Positions 35,827-44,613 are shown, numbered from the stretch's first letter. The stretch is DNA of 64,000 nucleotides from Roseateles oligotrophus (GCF_025717515.1 NZ_JAJIRN010000003.1:558001-622000), one strand, 5' to 3'. The notes: generated by a model from the letters alone, not told the origin. A program made the numbers and translations.

Positions 35827-36291
35827 TCAGGCATGACCATGATGGCGATTCATGAAACCACGCAGCTTTTCTTGCTGCTCGGGCCGCAGAGAGTCGTAAA
35901 AACCCGCCATCGCGGCGATCAGGGCCGGGCCCTTTTCGTGCACGGCCGCCGTCTTGCTGTCCAGCAGGGCTTGGGCCGCCGCCTGGTCAAATTTGGGGCC
36001 GGCCACCAGAGCTTGAACCGCCTGGCGGGATTCGCCCTTGGCGCCCATCATGGCCTCGCGCTGGGCTTGCAGGGTCTGGGCCAGCTTGTCCAGCTGCTGT
36101 TTTTGATTGGCATCCAGTTCCAGCTTCGCACCCACCTTGGCGACGATCTGGGCTCGGCACTCGGTGGCATCAACGCCGTGGCGGCAAGAGCCCATGCGAT
36201 GCGCAAAGGCCGAGGCGCCAAAGGCGATCAGGCCGACGCCGGTCAAAGCCAGCAAGCCGCGCTTGAAGAAACGTTTTTGGTAGAACTTCAT
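35827..36291 (-). CDS. Spy/CpxP-family periplasmic protein
   Basis: 154 aa from ATG 36291 (MKFYQKRFFKRGLLALTGVG), which starts a signal peptide ending near AFAHR. A longer frame to 36483 is rejected because an RBS (CGGAG) sits before 36291. The mature part is helical and charged with two LTXXQ-type motifs (LDANQKQQLDKL and LRPEQQEKLRGF). It ends HHGHA, a possible metal-binding tail. The family (Spy, CpxP, CnrX/ZraP relatives) comprises chaperones or metal-responsive inhibitors of the partner kinase. It is first in the operon Spy-regulator-kinase. Confidence 0.85.
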   Translation of the reverse strand: MKFYQKRFFKRGLLALTGVGLIAFGASAFAHRMGSCRHGVDATECRAQIVAKVGAKLELDANQKQQLDKLAQTLQAQREAMMGAKGESRQAVQALVAGPKFDQAAAQALLDSKTAAVHEKGPALIAAMAGFYDSLRPEQQEKLRGFMNRHHGHA

Positions 36292-36571
36292 GAGGAGAGA
36301 CTCCGTAATGCGTTGATGAGGATTGCAGTCTCCAGCGTCTGACTCAGGCGGTGTTTTCACGGCGGTATCGCTTCGTTTCGTTTTGTATCGAGCCTGCCAA
36401 AGCAGCCCGCAGCCGCTGTGGCGGCTTGGCGCTTGGCGCTTGCGCCCACCTACAACCCCAGGAGCTATTGCCCAAAGCAACACCCATGCGGCCCAGGCCG
36501 CTTCAAGGTTAAATCAGAATCAGCCGCTATGCAGCCCGAAAGCTGGGCGCCATCATTGTTATTGCGCAGCT

Positions 36572-37489
36572 TCAGTGGGAGTCTAGTTGCGAGCCCAGGC
36601 GCCGAAGCAGCAGGGCATGCGCCCACTCCATAAAGGCTTGCACGCGCGCGGCGCGCTTGCGAGTGGTGGGCGTCACAAGGTGCAGTGGAAGCGACGGGCA
36701 TTTCCAGTCCGGCAGGACCCGCACCAGGGCGCCGCTGGTCAGGTAGTGACTGGCTACGAATTCGGCCAGCACAACGATGCCCAGCCCATCCAGGCCCGCA
36801 CTCAAGGCTGCCGCGCTGTCCGTGGTTTGAAGGCGCACAGGCACATCGAATTCCACTTTTATGCCTTCACGCATCAAGGTCACGGGGCGCACCTTGCCGG
36901 TCGACGCGAGCACATACCCGACCTGATGGTGGCGGGCCAGGTCCTCGGGTGTGCTCGGCAACCCGTGCTGCTCGATGTAGCGCGGCGCGGCACACAGGGT
37001 AAAGCGCAAATCGCCGACGCGGCGTGCCGCCAGTCGCGAGTCCGGCAACTGGCCACCGCGCAGCGCGCAGTCCACCCCTTCCTGCACCAAATCGACGGCC
37101 CGATCGGTGCACCCCAGCTCGATCGTGACCTTGGGGTAGCGTTCGAGAAATCCGCGAATCTCGGGCGCAAAGATCAGCCGCCCCATGGCAACGGGCACGT
37201 CAACGCGCAAGTGCCCCGCTGGTGAGCTGGAGCCCTTACGCAACTGCGACTCCATCTCGTCCACCTGTTGCAGGATGGTGCACGCATGCAAGTAGTACGC
37301 CATGCCCTCTTCTGTCGGTGTGACTGAGCGGGTGGTGCGGGTGAGTAGTCGCGTGCCGAGCTTGTCTTCGAGCTGCTGAATCTGCTGGCTGACAGTCGCC
37401 TTGTGCAAGTTCAGCTGGAGGGCCGCCTTGGTGTAACTGCCGCTTTCCACCACCTGCACGAATGCGCGCATGGCATCGAATCGGTCCAT
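36572..37489 (-). CDS. LysR-family transcriptional regulator
   Basis: 305 aa from ATG 37489 (MDRFDAMRAFVQVVESGSYT), with GGAG 7-8 nt upstream; the longer frame to 37534 lacks support. The N-terminal winged helix-turn-helix (about 1-60) includes LHKATVSQQIQQLEDKLGTR. The effector domain follows to the end. It is divergent from the monooxygenase and membrane protein genes, which it probably regulates. Confidence 0.93.
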   Translation of the reverse strand: MDRFDAMRAFVQVVESGSYTKAALQLNLHKATVSQQIQQLEDKLGTRLLTRTTRSVTPTEEGMAYYLHACTILQQVDEMESQLRKGSSSPAGHLRVDVPVAMGRLIFAPEIRGFLERYPKVTIELGCTDRAVDLVQEGVDCALRGGQLPDSRLAARRVGDLRFTLCAAPRYIEQHGLPSTPEDLARHHQVGYVLASTGKVRPVTLMREGIKVEFDVPVRLQTTDSAAALSAGLDGLGIVVLAEFVASHYLTSGALVRVLPDWKCPSLPLHLVTPTTRKRAARVQAFMEWAHALLLRRLGSQLDSH

Positions 37490-37513
37490 CAGAAAACTCC
37501 GGTCAAATGACTC

Positions 37514-37531
37514 GCGATTGTCAACGATCGC
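37514..37531. promoter_or_regulatory. Inverted repeat in the LysR divergent promoter region
   Basis: GCGAT (37514-37518) and ATCGC (37527-37531) with 8 nt between, inside the 128-bp gap between the divergent LysR and monooxygenase genes. LysR regulators commonly bind dyads here. Not tested. Confidence 0.35.
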
Positions 37532-37617
37532 CAAACAGTGTGTCTCGGCCTTCGATCTAGGCAGGCCAGGGCGCGCCTCTTAAAGTTCAGGCATCAACCA
37601 CATTTCGGAAGCAAGCC

Positions 37618-37986
37618 ATGCTGAATCTTCGTCCGCTCGACCCCGCATGCCCAATCGACCAACAATTACAGAGCACGGCCGACCCGGTCGTCCTCGTGAA
37701 CCTGTTCAGCGTGGCCGAGGCCGACATCCCGGCATTGATGTCCGCTTGGGAGAAAGATGCAAACTGGATGAAGCAGCAGCCGGGATTCCTATCCACGCAG
37801 TTGCACCGAGCCATCGGCGGCAGCCACATGTTCATGAACTACGCCGTTTGGGAGTCAGTGGAAAGCTTCCGCGATGCGTTCACGCACCCGGACTTTGTCA
37901 GCGCGCTGGCGGCCTACCCGTCGAGCGCGGTCGCGCAGCCGCACCTCTTCGCCAAAGTCGCCGTACCCAATCTTTGCGCGGCTTGA
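37618..37986 (+). CDS. Antibiotic biosynthesis monooxygenase (ABM) family protein
   Basis: 122 aa. The core is a single ferredoxin-like ABM domain (about residues 24-110: VVLVNLFSVAEADIPALMSA to NYAVWESVESFRDAF). The family includes quinol monooxygenases and heme-degrading enzymes; substrate unknown here. RBS GGAAG precedes the ATG. It is divergent from a LysR gene and followed by a small membrane protein gene, a common three-gene arrangement. Confidence 0.8.
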   Translation: MLNLRPLDPACPIDQQLQSTADPVVLVNLFSVAEADIPALMSAWEKDANWMKQQPGFLSTQLHRAIGGSHMFMNYAVWESVESFRDAFTHPDFVSALAAYPSSAVAQPHLFAKVAVPNLCAA

Positions 37987-38012
37987 TTCGCACCCCTGCC
38001 GAAAGAACTGTC

Positions 38013-38480
38013 ATGCCCAAACGTGCCCACATGATCGCGGGGCTGCTCGCCCCGCTGTGCATTGCCACTTTCTTCATTTCCACCATCCTCACCGAGCTGT
38101 TTGGCTCCTACGCTGCAGTGGCGCAGCTGAAGTCGCTCATCGTCACGCCGGGCCTGTGGATCATGGTCTCGCTGATGGCGGTGGCAGGCGGCAGCGGCAT
38201 GTTTCTCGCCAAATCGCGCAAGGGGCGTCTTGTCGACAGCAAGAAGAAGCGCATGCCCTTCATCGCCGCCAACGGACTGCTGGTGCTGGTGCCGTGCGCG
38301 GTCGTGCTGAACCGCTGGGCTTCAGCCGGTACGTTCGACACGACTTTTTACGTCGTCCAGGCCATCGAACTGATCGCTGGCGCGATCAACCTCACGCTGA
38401 TGGGCTTGAACGCTCGCGACGGGCTTCGTATGGCCGGGCGGCTTCGCAGCAGGCCTACGCCTGCCGCGAAGGCGCGCTGA
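38013..38480 (+). CDS. Small four-helix membrane protein of unknown function
   Basis: 155 aa from ATG 38013; the frame upstream overlaps the monooxygenase gene and is rejected. Four hydrophobic segments: about 7-30 (MIAGLLAPLCIATFFISTIL), 45-67, 85-102 and 115-135. The C-terminus is basic (RLRSRPTPAAKAR). I do not recognise a characterised family. It lies 26 nt after the ABM gene, likely in the same operon under the LysR regulator. Confidence 0.75.
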   Translation: MPKRAHMIAGLLAPLCIATFFISTILTELFGSYAAVAQLKSLIVTPGLWIMVSLMAVAGGSGMFLAKSRKGRLVDSKKKRMPFIAANGLLVLVPCAVVLNRWASAGTFDTTFYVVQAIELIAGAINLTLMGLNARDGLRMAGRLRSRPTPAAKAR

Positions 38481-38607
38481 GCCCCCCCGGGGTACGTCCT
38501 GAATGAGCCCGTCAAGTCTGCAAGGACCGGGCCCGCTTCGCAATTGAACTGCCCACCCAAAAAATAATGTGGCGAACTTCAAGGTGTCAGTTCGCCCCCC
38601 CGGCCAT

Positions 38608-40626
38608 TCAGACTGCATTCAGTGGCACTTGCAAGGTAAAGCAAGCACCTTGGCCTGGAGTGCTGCTTACCGTCAAGCTACCCTGACTCAGGTCGGTGAC
38701 AAGATTGCGGGCAATATGCAGGCCCAGACCCAAGCCGACGCCGCTCAGATCGCTGTTGAAGGGCTCGAAAATACACTCCATCTTGGCCGCTGAAATGCCC
38801 GGCCCTTGGTCTCTGACGCTGATGCATAGCGATCCTGAATCGGCTCGTACGGCAACCCAAACTCCGCCGTCTTCTCCGGGTTTTTGGCCATAGACCAGCG
38901 CATTGACCAAGAGTTGCTTCAACACCTGCAACAACATTTGCGGATAGCCTTGGCAAACAGGCAGGGCCGGCATGTCGAAGTGGATCTCGACCTTCTTCGT
39001 CCCCACATATTCGCCGGCCAACAGCGCCGCATCTCGAACCAAGGCGGCCGGATCAAAGGCACTGGCCGATTCCACATGTTCCAGGGTCGAGACCTGCTTG
39101 AATACCGTCATCAGCTCGGTCGCTCGCGCCAAGGAACTTTCCGCCAAGGCTGCGGCCTGGCTGCCGGACTCCACAAATTCGGCCAGTTCATGGCGCGTCA
39201 TCGGTTTGGTCATTCTTTGCTTGAATTGGGCGTTAGCAGCGCCGACGCAACTGACCGCCATGCGAGCATTGCCAAGTGGCGTGTTGAGGCGATGCGCAAC
39301 CCCGGATACCAAACGCGACAAGGATGCCATCCGCTCAGCCCTGGCCAAACCGAGCCGAGCTTCGTGCAACTGCTCGGTACGTTGCACCACGCGCAGCTCC
39401 AACTCGTCGTGGGCTTGTTGCAAAGCGGCCTCGGCGCGCTCTCGTCGCAAGCCTTGCGCGCTCAACTCCGCGACGGTTTCACTCAAGACCTGATTGCGCC
39501 CAGCAAGCTCCCGCGTCAACTCGTCGCCGTGCTGGCGAAGCGCCCGGTTTTGCCCGGCAATTTCGGCCGACTGCACCATCCCCTCGAAACCCCGCGCCAC
39601 CACTTCCATCTGCAGTGTTGATCGCTGTTCGTGCAAGCGCGCCAACTCGGCGGCCCAGGCACGGACGTCCTGGCCCGCCTGAACCGGATCTGGATGCTGC
39701 AGCAGCAGTTCATAGATCTTGATCAAAGGCTCAAGGCATTCCTTGCGTTTGGATTCAGCCTCCATGCAAGCGTGTGTCAGAAGCAACTTGCCGGCCGAGA
39801 TTCGCCCCCTGGCAAACATCAAGAGGGCTTCTATATAAGCGTCCCAAATAGTTTCGTTGCCATTAGAAAATATCGACACAACAGGGGCGATACCCAACTG
39901 CCGCGACTCACTCAAATATTGCTCGGCAGCCTCCAGGTGCCCAGCCAGCGTGTGAGCAATGCACAAATTTCCCAGTGCGTTGTTGGTCAACCTGCGATCG
40001 CCAATGGCTTTGGCAATGGCCAACGTGCGCTGATGGGCATTGATCGACCGAAGTCGTGCCTGCATGCATTGCTGTTCGTTGGCGTGATGGTATTCAGCGG
40101 TTCCCAGTGAGCCCCACAGCCTGCATAGCGCATGATCGGCCAAGGCGGGTTGGTGGTCCAACCAATGCAGGGCGAGCACCTTGGCCTTGGCATGAAGGCC
40201 GGCTAGACTCAGTACCAAGCTTTGAGCTCGAACCGCGTAATCGAGCAGTTCTGTGAGTTGATGCCGAAGGCAAAGTTCAACCGCTTCGACGCAATCCACG
40301 ACTGCAGCGGCGTACATGCCATAGGCCATCTTCAGTCGAACCAACACCAAACAAGCGTCAACTGCGGCCTTTGCATTACCGGATTCTCTGACCTTCGCCT
40401 GGAGTTCATGGAGTTCGGTGAACTGATCGACGCTGGAACGCTCCTTGCCGCCCGTCTTTGCGGCCACCCCCAAGAGCTTGAGACGCAAGGCCTGAATTGG
40501 GCTGTGAGCCTGCATGTGAAGTTGATCAAGCAAGGCCGTCACTCGCTCGAAATCGTAGTCAGCCAGAGCCCCGTGAACCTGTATCAGCAGGTCATCGACA
40601 CATGGTGAGTCAGCAGCAGAATTCAT
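38608..40626 (-). CDS. Soluble sensor histidine kinase with TPR-like N-terminus
   Basis: 672 aa, no membrane segments. Residues 1-320 form helical repeats of TPR type (for example LTNNALGNLCIAHTLAGHLE). A coiled coil spans about 325-430 (AQGLRRERAEAALQQAHDEL). His445 lies in VSGVAHRLNTPLGNARM, and an N box (VLKQLLVNALVYGQ), G1 (VRDQGPGIS) and G2 (GVGLGLGLHIARNLV) follow. The residue after the phosphoacceptor His is Arg instead of the usual Glu/Asp. No response regulator lies next to it. A kinase of the same build ends this window. Confidence 0.88.
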   Translation of the reverse strand: MNSAADSPCVDDLLIQVHGALADYDFERVTALLDQLHMQAHSPIQALRLKLLGVAAKTGGKERSSVDQFTELHELQAKVRESGNAKAAVDACLVLVRLKMAYGMYAAAVVDCVEAVELCLRHQLTELLDYAVRAQSLVLSLAGLHAKAKVLALHWLDHQPALADHALCRLWGSLGTAEYHHANEQQCMQARLRSINAHQRTLAIAKAIGDRRLTNNALGNLCIAHTLAGHLEAAEQYLSESRQLGIAPVVSIFSNGNETIWDAYIEALLMFARGRISAGKLLLTHACMEAESKRKECLEPLIKIYELLLQHPDPVQAGQDVRAWAAELARLHEQRSTLQMEVVARGFEGMVQSAEIAGQNRALRQHGDELTRELAGRNQVLSETVAELSAQGLRRERAEAALQQAHDELELRVVQRTEQLHEARLGLARAERMASLSRLVSGVAHRLNTPLGNARMAVSCVGAANAQFKQRMTKPMTRHELAEFVESGSQAAALAESSLARATELMTVFKQVSTLEHVESASAFDPAALVRDAALLAGEYVGTKKVEIHFDMPALPVCQGYPQMLLQVLKQLLVNALVYGQKPGEDGGVWVAVRADSGSLCISVRDQGPGISAAKMECIFEPFNSDLSGVGLGLGLHIARNLVTDLSQGSLTVSSTPGQGACFTLQVPLNAV

Positions 40627-40805
40627 GTCAAACGCTCCGACAGCAAGCAGATGATGAATTCAAACACAGATCGGGCTCTCGCAATTCGGAGAGTTCTCAA
40701 TCCCGAATACCAGGCCGACGTCAAGATGTCTCAAGCAACAGATCCGCGCGTTCGTGGATCTGGAATCATGTGCTGTGATCCAACTCGCTTGGGTAGGCGA
40801 TTCGG

Positions 40806-41031
40806 TCAGACCAAGGACAGCCGTGCCGCGAGGAAATCGACAAAGGCTCGCACGCTGGCCGGCTGTAGACGCGAGGACATCACGGCATGCACCGGCAGCG
40901 GCGGCAGGGCCCACCCCTGCAGCACCGGAACCAAGCGCCCCGCGTTCACCGCATCGCGCGCAAGCGCATGTGACAGCACCGCGATGCCTCTTGCGCCGCG
41001 AATTCGTCGATCGTCAGCTTCGGGCTTTACA
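40806..41031 (-). pseudogene. C-terminal fragment of a LysR-family regulator
   Basis: The minus-strand frame ends in a typical LysR C-terminus (GIAVLSHALARDAVNAGRLV, then PVLQGWALPPLPVHAV and VRAFVDFLAARLSLV). Only about 70 codons remain; DNA-binding and most of the effector domain are missing. The fragment is cut at 41031/41032, exactly where an 87-bp repeat begins. The gap 40627-40805 holds no gene. Confidence 0.75.
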
Positions 41032-41118
41032 GCAGACATCCGTCTAACGAAATGCTCAATGGCCGGTGTCGGCAGCAACGGTCGTCGACTTGCCAAAATC
41101 GAAGGGCAACTGCCAGCC
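41032..41118. repeat. 87-bp imperfect direct repeat, copy 1
   Basis: Starts GCAGACATCCGTCTAACGAA. It aligns without gaps to 41716-41802 with about 17 mismatches (roughly 80 percent identity), the core AACGAAATGCTCAATGGCCG being identical. It abuts the LysR fragment. Confidence 0.8.
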
Positions 41119-41387
41119 GGCTATCGTCGGGCGATCTCGCGAAATGAGCGACAGCAATGGGCACCGTGCTGGCGCCACTCACTGCGTATCCGAATGACAG
41201 CAGCTGACCTGGAGCGTGAGGCCGCAACATCGCCCGTAAGCCGACGTTGACCAAAACGGTCGGCGAACCGAACGTCAGCTTTGCGGCGCCTGTTCGAACT
41301 GTCGGCTTGGAGCAGGCCCGGACATTTCGAGGTCACTGCCCGCGTAGCAACTCGGTGCCCGGAGCAGTCATACAACTCACACCCGCC

Positions 41388-41418
41388 CAAAAAAAAACCG
41401 GCCACTTGAGCCGGCTTT
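41388..41418 (-). terminator. Terminator downstream of the PEP-CTERM fragment
   Basis: On the minus strand AAAGCCGG, TCAAGTG loop, CCGG and nine or more T: a short stem with a strong T-run (A-run at 41389-41397 on the plus strand). It shows that the truncated PEP-CTERM gene was once a regular transcription unit. Confidence 0.75.
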
Positions 41419-41440
41419 GTCTTGAGGCCGAAGCCAGCGA

Positions 41441-41715
41441 TCAATTCTGCTTGCTACGACGGCGAGTCGCACCAGCAATGAGGCCAAGACCGGCGAGCAT
41501 CAGGGCGTAGGTTTGTGGCTCCGGCACGGCTGTTACGGCCACCCGCAGGGTGCCATCAGTGGCCAGATGGGAGAAGGCCAGATGGGAGAAGTCCAGCTTG
41601 GAGCGTTCAAAACCATCGACGGTAATGTGCGAATAGTTGTCTTGAGTCGTACCAAAAGAGCCGCTAAAGCCTGTGAAACTAAACAGGGAAAACTGCTGCC
41701 CGATGAAGGCGTGCT
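41441..41715 (-). pseudogene. C-terminal fragment of a PEP-CTERM exported protein
   Basis: The frame ends VPEPQTYALMLAGLGLIAG followed by ATRRRSKQN. That is the PEP-CTERM sorting signal: the VPEP motif, a membrane helix and an Arg-rich tail, recognised by exosortase in exopolysaccharide-producing bacteria. No signal peptide or start remains; the upstream part is replaced by the second copy of the 87-bp repeat at 41716. A 15-bp tandem duplication gives DFSHLAFSHLA. Confidence 0.8.
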
Positions 41716-41802
41716 GCAGACATTCGTCCAACGAAATGCTCAATGGCCGGTTTCGACTGCAGCGGTTGTTTGCTCACCAAAATCGAGCGACTGCTGCCAG
41801 CC
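41716..41802. repeat. 87-bp imperfect direct repeat, copy 2
   Basis: Starts GCAGACATTCGTCCAACGAA, same orientation and same length as 41032-41118, 684 bp apart. It abuts the 5' end of the PEP-CTERM fragment just as copy 1 abuts the LysR fragment. Confidence 0.8.
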
Positions 41803-41877
41803 TAGAAGCGACATAACTTAAGATGACACCGGTTGTGTAGCGGATGTCGGCAGGTCATAAAGCCGGGTGACGGATGC

Positions 41878-43245
41878 TTACTTCAGCGGCAAGGGTTGCT
41901 CAATCATCGTCTGCCACTGCTGCACCACCTCGCGCATCCATGGCAATTGATCCTGGTGCTGGGCGCGGAAATTGCGTCGGACGGTGGCAATATAGTCGGC
42001 ACGCGCAGCTTCAGCGCGCGCATGCGGGTCATCCTTGCAGCCAGATTGCTGAAAATACTGGCTGTGGTAGCCGCTCTTGTAGTCTTCGAAGAACCACTCG
42101 CTCTTCGGGCAATCTGTGATGCGAATCTTGATGCCCGAGATCTGGCCGATCCACGCGGCCAGATCGGCGTCGGCCTGCGTCAGCAAGGCGTCGAGCACGC
42201 GGGTGGCGTGGCGCACATCTTCGACCGCATCGTGGCTGATCGAAATGGCTTTCGACGAGGCCATTGGATGCTTCACGCTCGGATCTTGCAGCGCCATCTC
42301 TTGGTAAACGAGGTATTTGTGCGTGACTGCGCTCACGAATGTCGAGATGCCGCCCTGCTCGAACTCGGGTTGCTTAAGCACGCCGATTACCTTGTAAATG
42401 TCAGCCAACTGCGGGTTGAGAAGGGCAAATAATTCCGCCTTGCTCGAACGGCCGCTGTCGCGCTGTGGCGCGTAATTGCCGTTGATATAGCCGACCACAC
42501 CGTTGAGCACCCCGCCCTGCTCCGACAGCGTCTGGCGCCGGTTGGCATCGCGAATGATGGTGCCAAAATCATCCAGCAACTGCTTGTAGTCGATGCCACC
42601 ACCCGAGGGAATCAAGAAACCTAGAAGCGCGGCGCCAATCTTGCCGTAGGCCCCTGGCAGCAGCCCCACCAAGCCCTTGGCTAAACCGCCGAGCACTTGC
42701 TCGGCCGAAGGCGCGGTGGCGGAAGCGAAGTTGGCCTGCATCCAGCTGCTGACATGGCGTTCAACTTCTGGCGTCTGATCCAGGGTGGCCATCAGCATGG
42801 GCATCGTGTGATAGGACACCGCCCCCGTACCCGCATCCACCGAAGCTTTCTCGAATACATAGCAGATCGTTGCTTGACTGGTGTCGCGCACCAGCACGGG
42901 GGTGCCCTTCGGGTAGTGGCCGGAGTCATGTGCGAGGTAGGTGCAGAAGTCGTCGGCGCGCCGAGTTTCATCATCCAGCAGCGGACTCAAGCGGTCGACA
43001 GCGGCGGTGAACAGGCGCACCTTGCGCGCCACCGAGCGCTGCTGGGCTTCGGTCAGCCGCTGCTGCCCCTCGCGCGGCAGCAGCGGCAGGGCCGCCGAGT
43101 GCCCAGGGGCACATGCGGCCGAGGTCAAACGTTCAAGATCGGCGGTAGGCAACCCTTCGAATGCGGCAGTCAGCTTCTGACGCACATAGTTCCGTGCGTC
43201 TTTGCAGCGGCTCAGGTCGGTGAAGATGATGTTGATCACGAGCAT
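41878..43245 (-). CDS. Hypothetical protein with a Cry toxin domain-I-like helical region
   Basis: 455 aa, not assignable with certainty. Residues about 195-375 resemble the pore-forming N-terminal helical domain of delta-endotoxins. An amphipathic/hydrophobic stretch (IGAALLGFLIPSGGG) is followed by a long helix (LLDDFGTIIRDANRRQTLSE) ending in GVVGYINGNY. A second helix (GGISTFVSAVTHKYLVYQEM) falls where Cry proteins have their central helix 5. Residues 1-190 and 380-455 match nothing I know, and Cry domains II and III are absent. No signal peptide is evident. It stands alone, downstream of decayed sequence. Confidence 0.5.
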   Translation of the reverse strand: MLVINIIFTDLSRCKDARNYVRQKLTAAFEGLPTADLERLTSAACAPGHSAALPLLPREGQQRLTEAQQRSVARKVRLFTAAVDRLSPLLDDETRRADDFCTYLAHDSGHYPKGTPVLVRDTSQATICYVFEKASVDAGTGAVSYHTMPMLMATLDQTPEVERHVSSWMQANFASATAPSAEQVLGGLAKGLVGLLPGAYGKIGAALLGFLIPSGGGIDYKQLLDDFGTIIRDANRRQTLSEQGGVLNGVVGYINGNYAPQRDSGRSSKAELFALLNPQLADIYKVIGVLKQPEFEQGGISTFVSAVTHKYLVYQEMALQDPSVKHPMASSKAISISHDAVEDVRHATRVLDALLTQADADLAAWIGQISGIKIRITDCPKSEWFFEDYKSGYHSQYFQQSGCKDDPHARAEAARADYIATVRRNFRAQHQDQLPWMREVVQQWQTMIEQPLPLK

Positions 43246-43598
43246 GCCTCCGAGACAGTTGATGCGGCGGATGACCGGATGGCAAGCAAAGTTGCTAAAC
43301 CGGCTGAACTGGCCTCACCCAATACCGACCCTGAGTCACCTGGGTCGATGCGAACTGAAAGCAGTTTGGAGCGCCGATCCTGAAAAGAATTGAGCCGGCG
43401 CAATGACCGCACCCAAACCGGGCGGGCTGCTCAAACGTTTTGCGATCGACCTCAGTTACGCGGCCTTTGAGGCCAACCTGCCGCTTACCGCGCAGAACGA
43501 TCTGCGCCGCTTTGGCCTCAAGGACTCCGGGCCTTATGGCGGAATGCGGCAGAGGGCTGCATCCCCGCCGCAATGACAAGCAAGCAACTGGAACGCCT
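43246..43598. other. Gap without a recognisable gene
   Basis: 353 nt between the Cry-like gene and the FNT channel gene, both on the minus strand. The only frame (43295-43579, minus) has no family resemblance and no RBS. A GGCCTTTGAGGCC palindrome lies near 43466. No promoter could be assigned. Confidence 0.4.
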
Positions 43599-44402
43599 TC
43601 AACCCGCTGGCCGCCGCGTTCCCCGCAAATAGATCACCCAGTAGACGCCGGCCACCAGCAGCGTGCCTCCGGCCAAATTGCCCAGCACGACGGGAAGCAA
43701 GTTGCGGAACAAGTCGGCCCAGGCCAGTGGCGCACCGAGCGCCATCGCGAGCGGAAAGAAGTACATATTGGCGATTGAATGCTCGAAGCCCGCCGCCACG
43801 AAGGCGCTGATCGGGAACACGATGGCCAGCACCTTGTCGGTCACGCTGCGGCCGGCCAGCGCCATCCATACCGCCATGCAGACCAATATATTGCAAAGCA
43901 CGCCCCGAAAAAAGGCCTCGCTCCAAGGCAATGCGGCCTTGTTGGTGGCTATGCGTATCGCTGTTTCGGCCACGGCGCCGCCATTCAGGGCGCCGTGCCC
44001 GGACAGGAACACCAGCATGGCCAAGCCCGCCGCGCCGGCAAAATTGGCAATCGACACCGCCAGCCAATTGCGCAGCACCTGCCTCGTGCTGACCCGGCCG
44101 CTGGCCCAGGCCATTGCCAGCAAGTTGTTGCCGGTAAAGAGCTCGGCCCCGGCCACCGTGACCAAGATCAGCCCGAGCGAAAACCCCAGCCCGCCCAAGA
44201 GCCGCGAGGCCGCAAAGCCGAGCGTCGGGTCGCTGAGCACCAGCGTGTACACCAATCCACCCAGACCGATGAATGCGCCGGCCAGCATGCCGAGCAGCAA
44301 CAGCGTTAGCAGCGGCAGCCGCGCCTTGACGACGCAGAACTCGTTGACCCGCTCGGCTATCTCTCTGGGCGAGTAAGCGTCCAGACCGAAGACCTCTGCC
44401 AT
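43599..44402 (-). CDS. Formate/nitrite transporter (FNT) family channel
   Basis: 267 aa with six membrane helices. FNT signatures: AELFTGNNLLAMAWASGRVS in the third helix region and GFEHSIANMYFFPLAMALGA with the central His. FNT proteins form pentamers carrying formate, nitrite or hydrosulfide across the inner membrane. An NnrU-like gene lies upstream on the same strand, hinting at nitrite/nitrogen-oxide metabolism, but the substrate cannot be fixed from sequence. Confidence 0.9.
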   Translation of the reverse strand: MAEVFGLDAYSPREIAERVNEFCVVKARLPLLTLLLLGMLAGAFIGLGGLVYTLVLSDPTLGFAASRLLGGLGFSLGLILVTVAGAELFTGNNLLAMAWASGRVSTRQVLRNWLAVSIANFAGAAGLAMLVFLSGHGALNGGAVAETAIRIATNKAALPWSEAFFRGVLCNILVCMAVWMALAGRSVTDKVLAIVFPISAFVAAGFEHSIANMYFFPLAMALGAPLAWADLFRNLLPVVLGNLAGGTLLVAGVYWVIYLRGTRRPAG

Positions 44403-44613
44403 GACTGTGCTCCCTTTATCGGCTGATCTTAAACGTCGCCACCCCTCGGCATCATGGAAGTTTCGCCCGAGCGGGCTGGCTTCTTGTTGCGCGAGCTGGA
44501 CCGCCTCCTTGGCGTCTTGTCCGGATAAATGGTGACCGCTGCGTCAGCAGCCTGAACCTCGAGGGCGTATTCAAGGCGGGTTCCGCGACCTTGTTGGAAT
44601 GTTCCAGCCCCCA

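Noticed and set aside
41441-41743. Intact 100-aa PEP-CTERM gene starting in the repeat
   Set aside because: The only start is a TTG inside the 87-bp repeat, with no signal peptide; treated as a truncated fragment.
43295-43579. 94-codon minus-strand frame between the Cry-like and FNT genes
   Set aside because: No start context or family match; could be an intergenic repeat but no second copy is in the window.
43663-44376. Plus-strand frame of 237 codons over the FNT channel gene
   Set aside because: The opposite strand encodes a complete FNT protein with signatures; this is its shadow.
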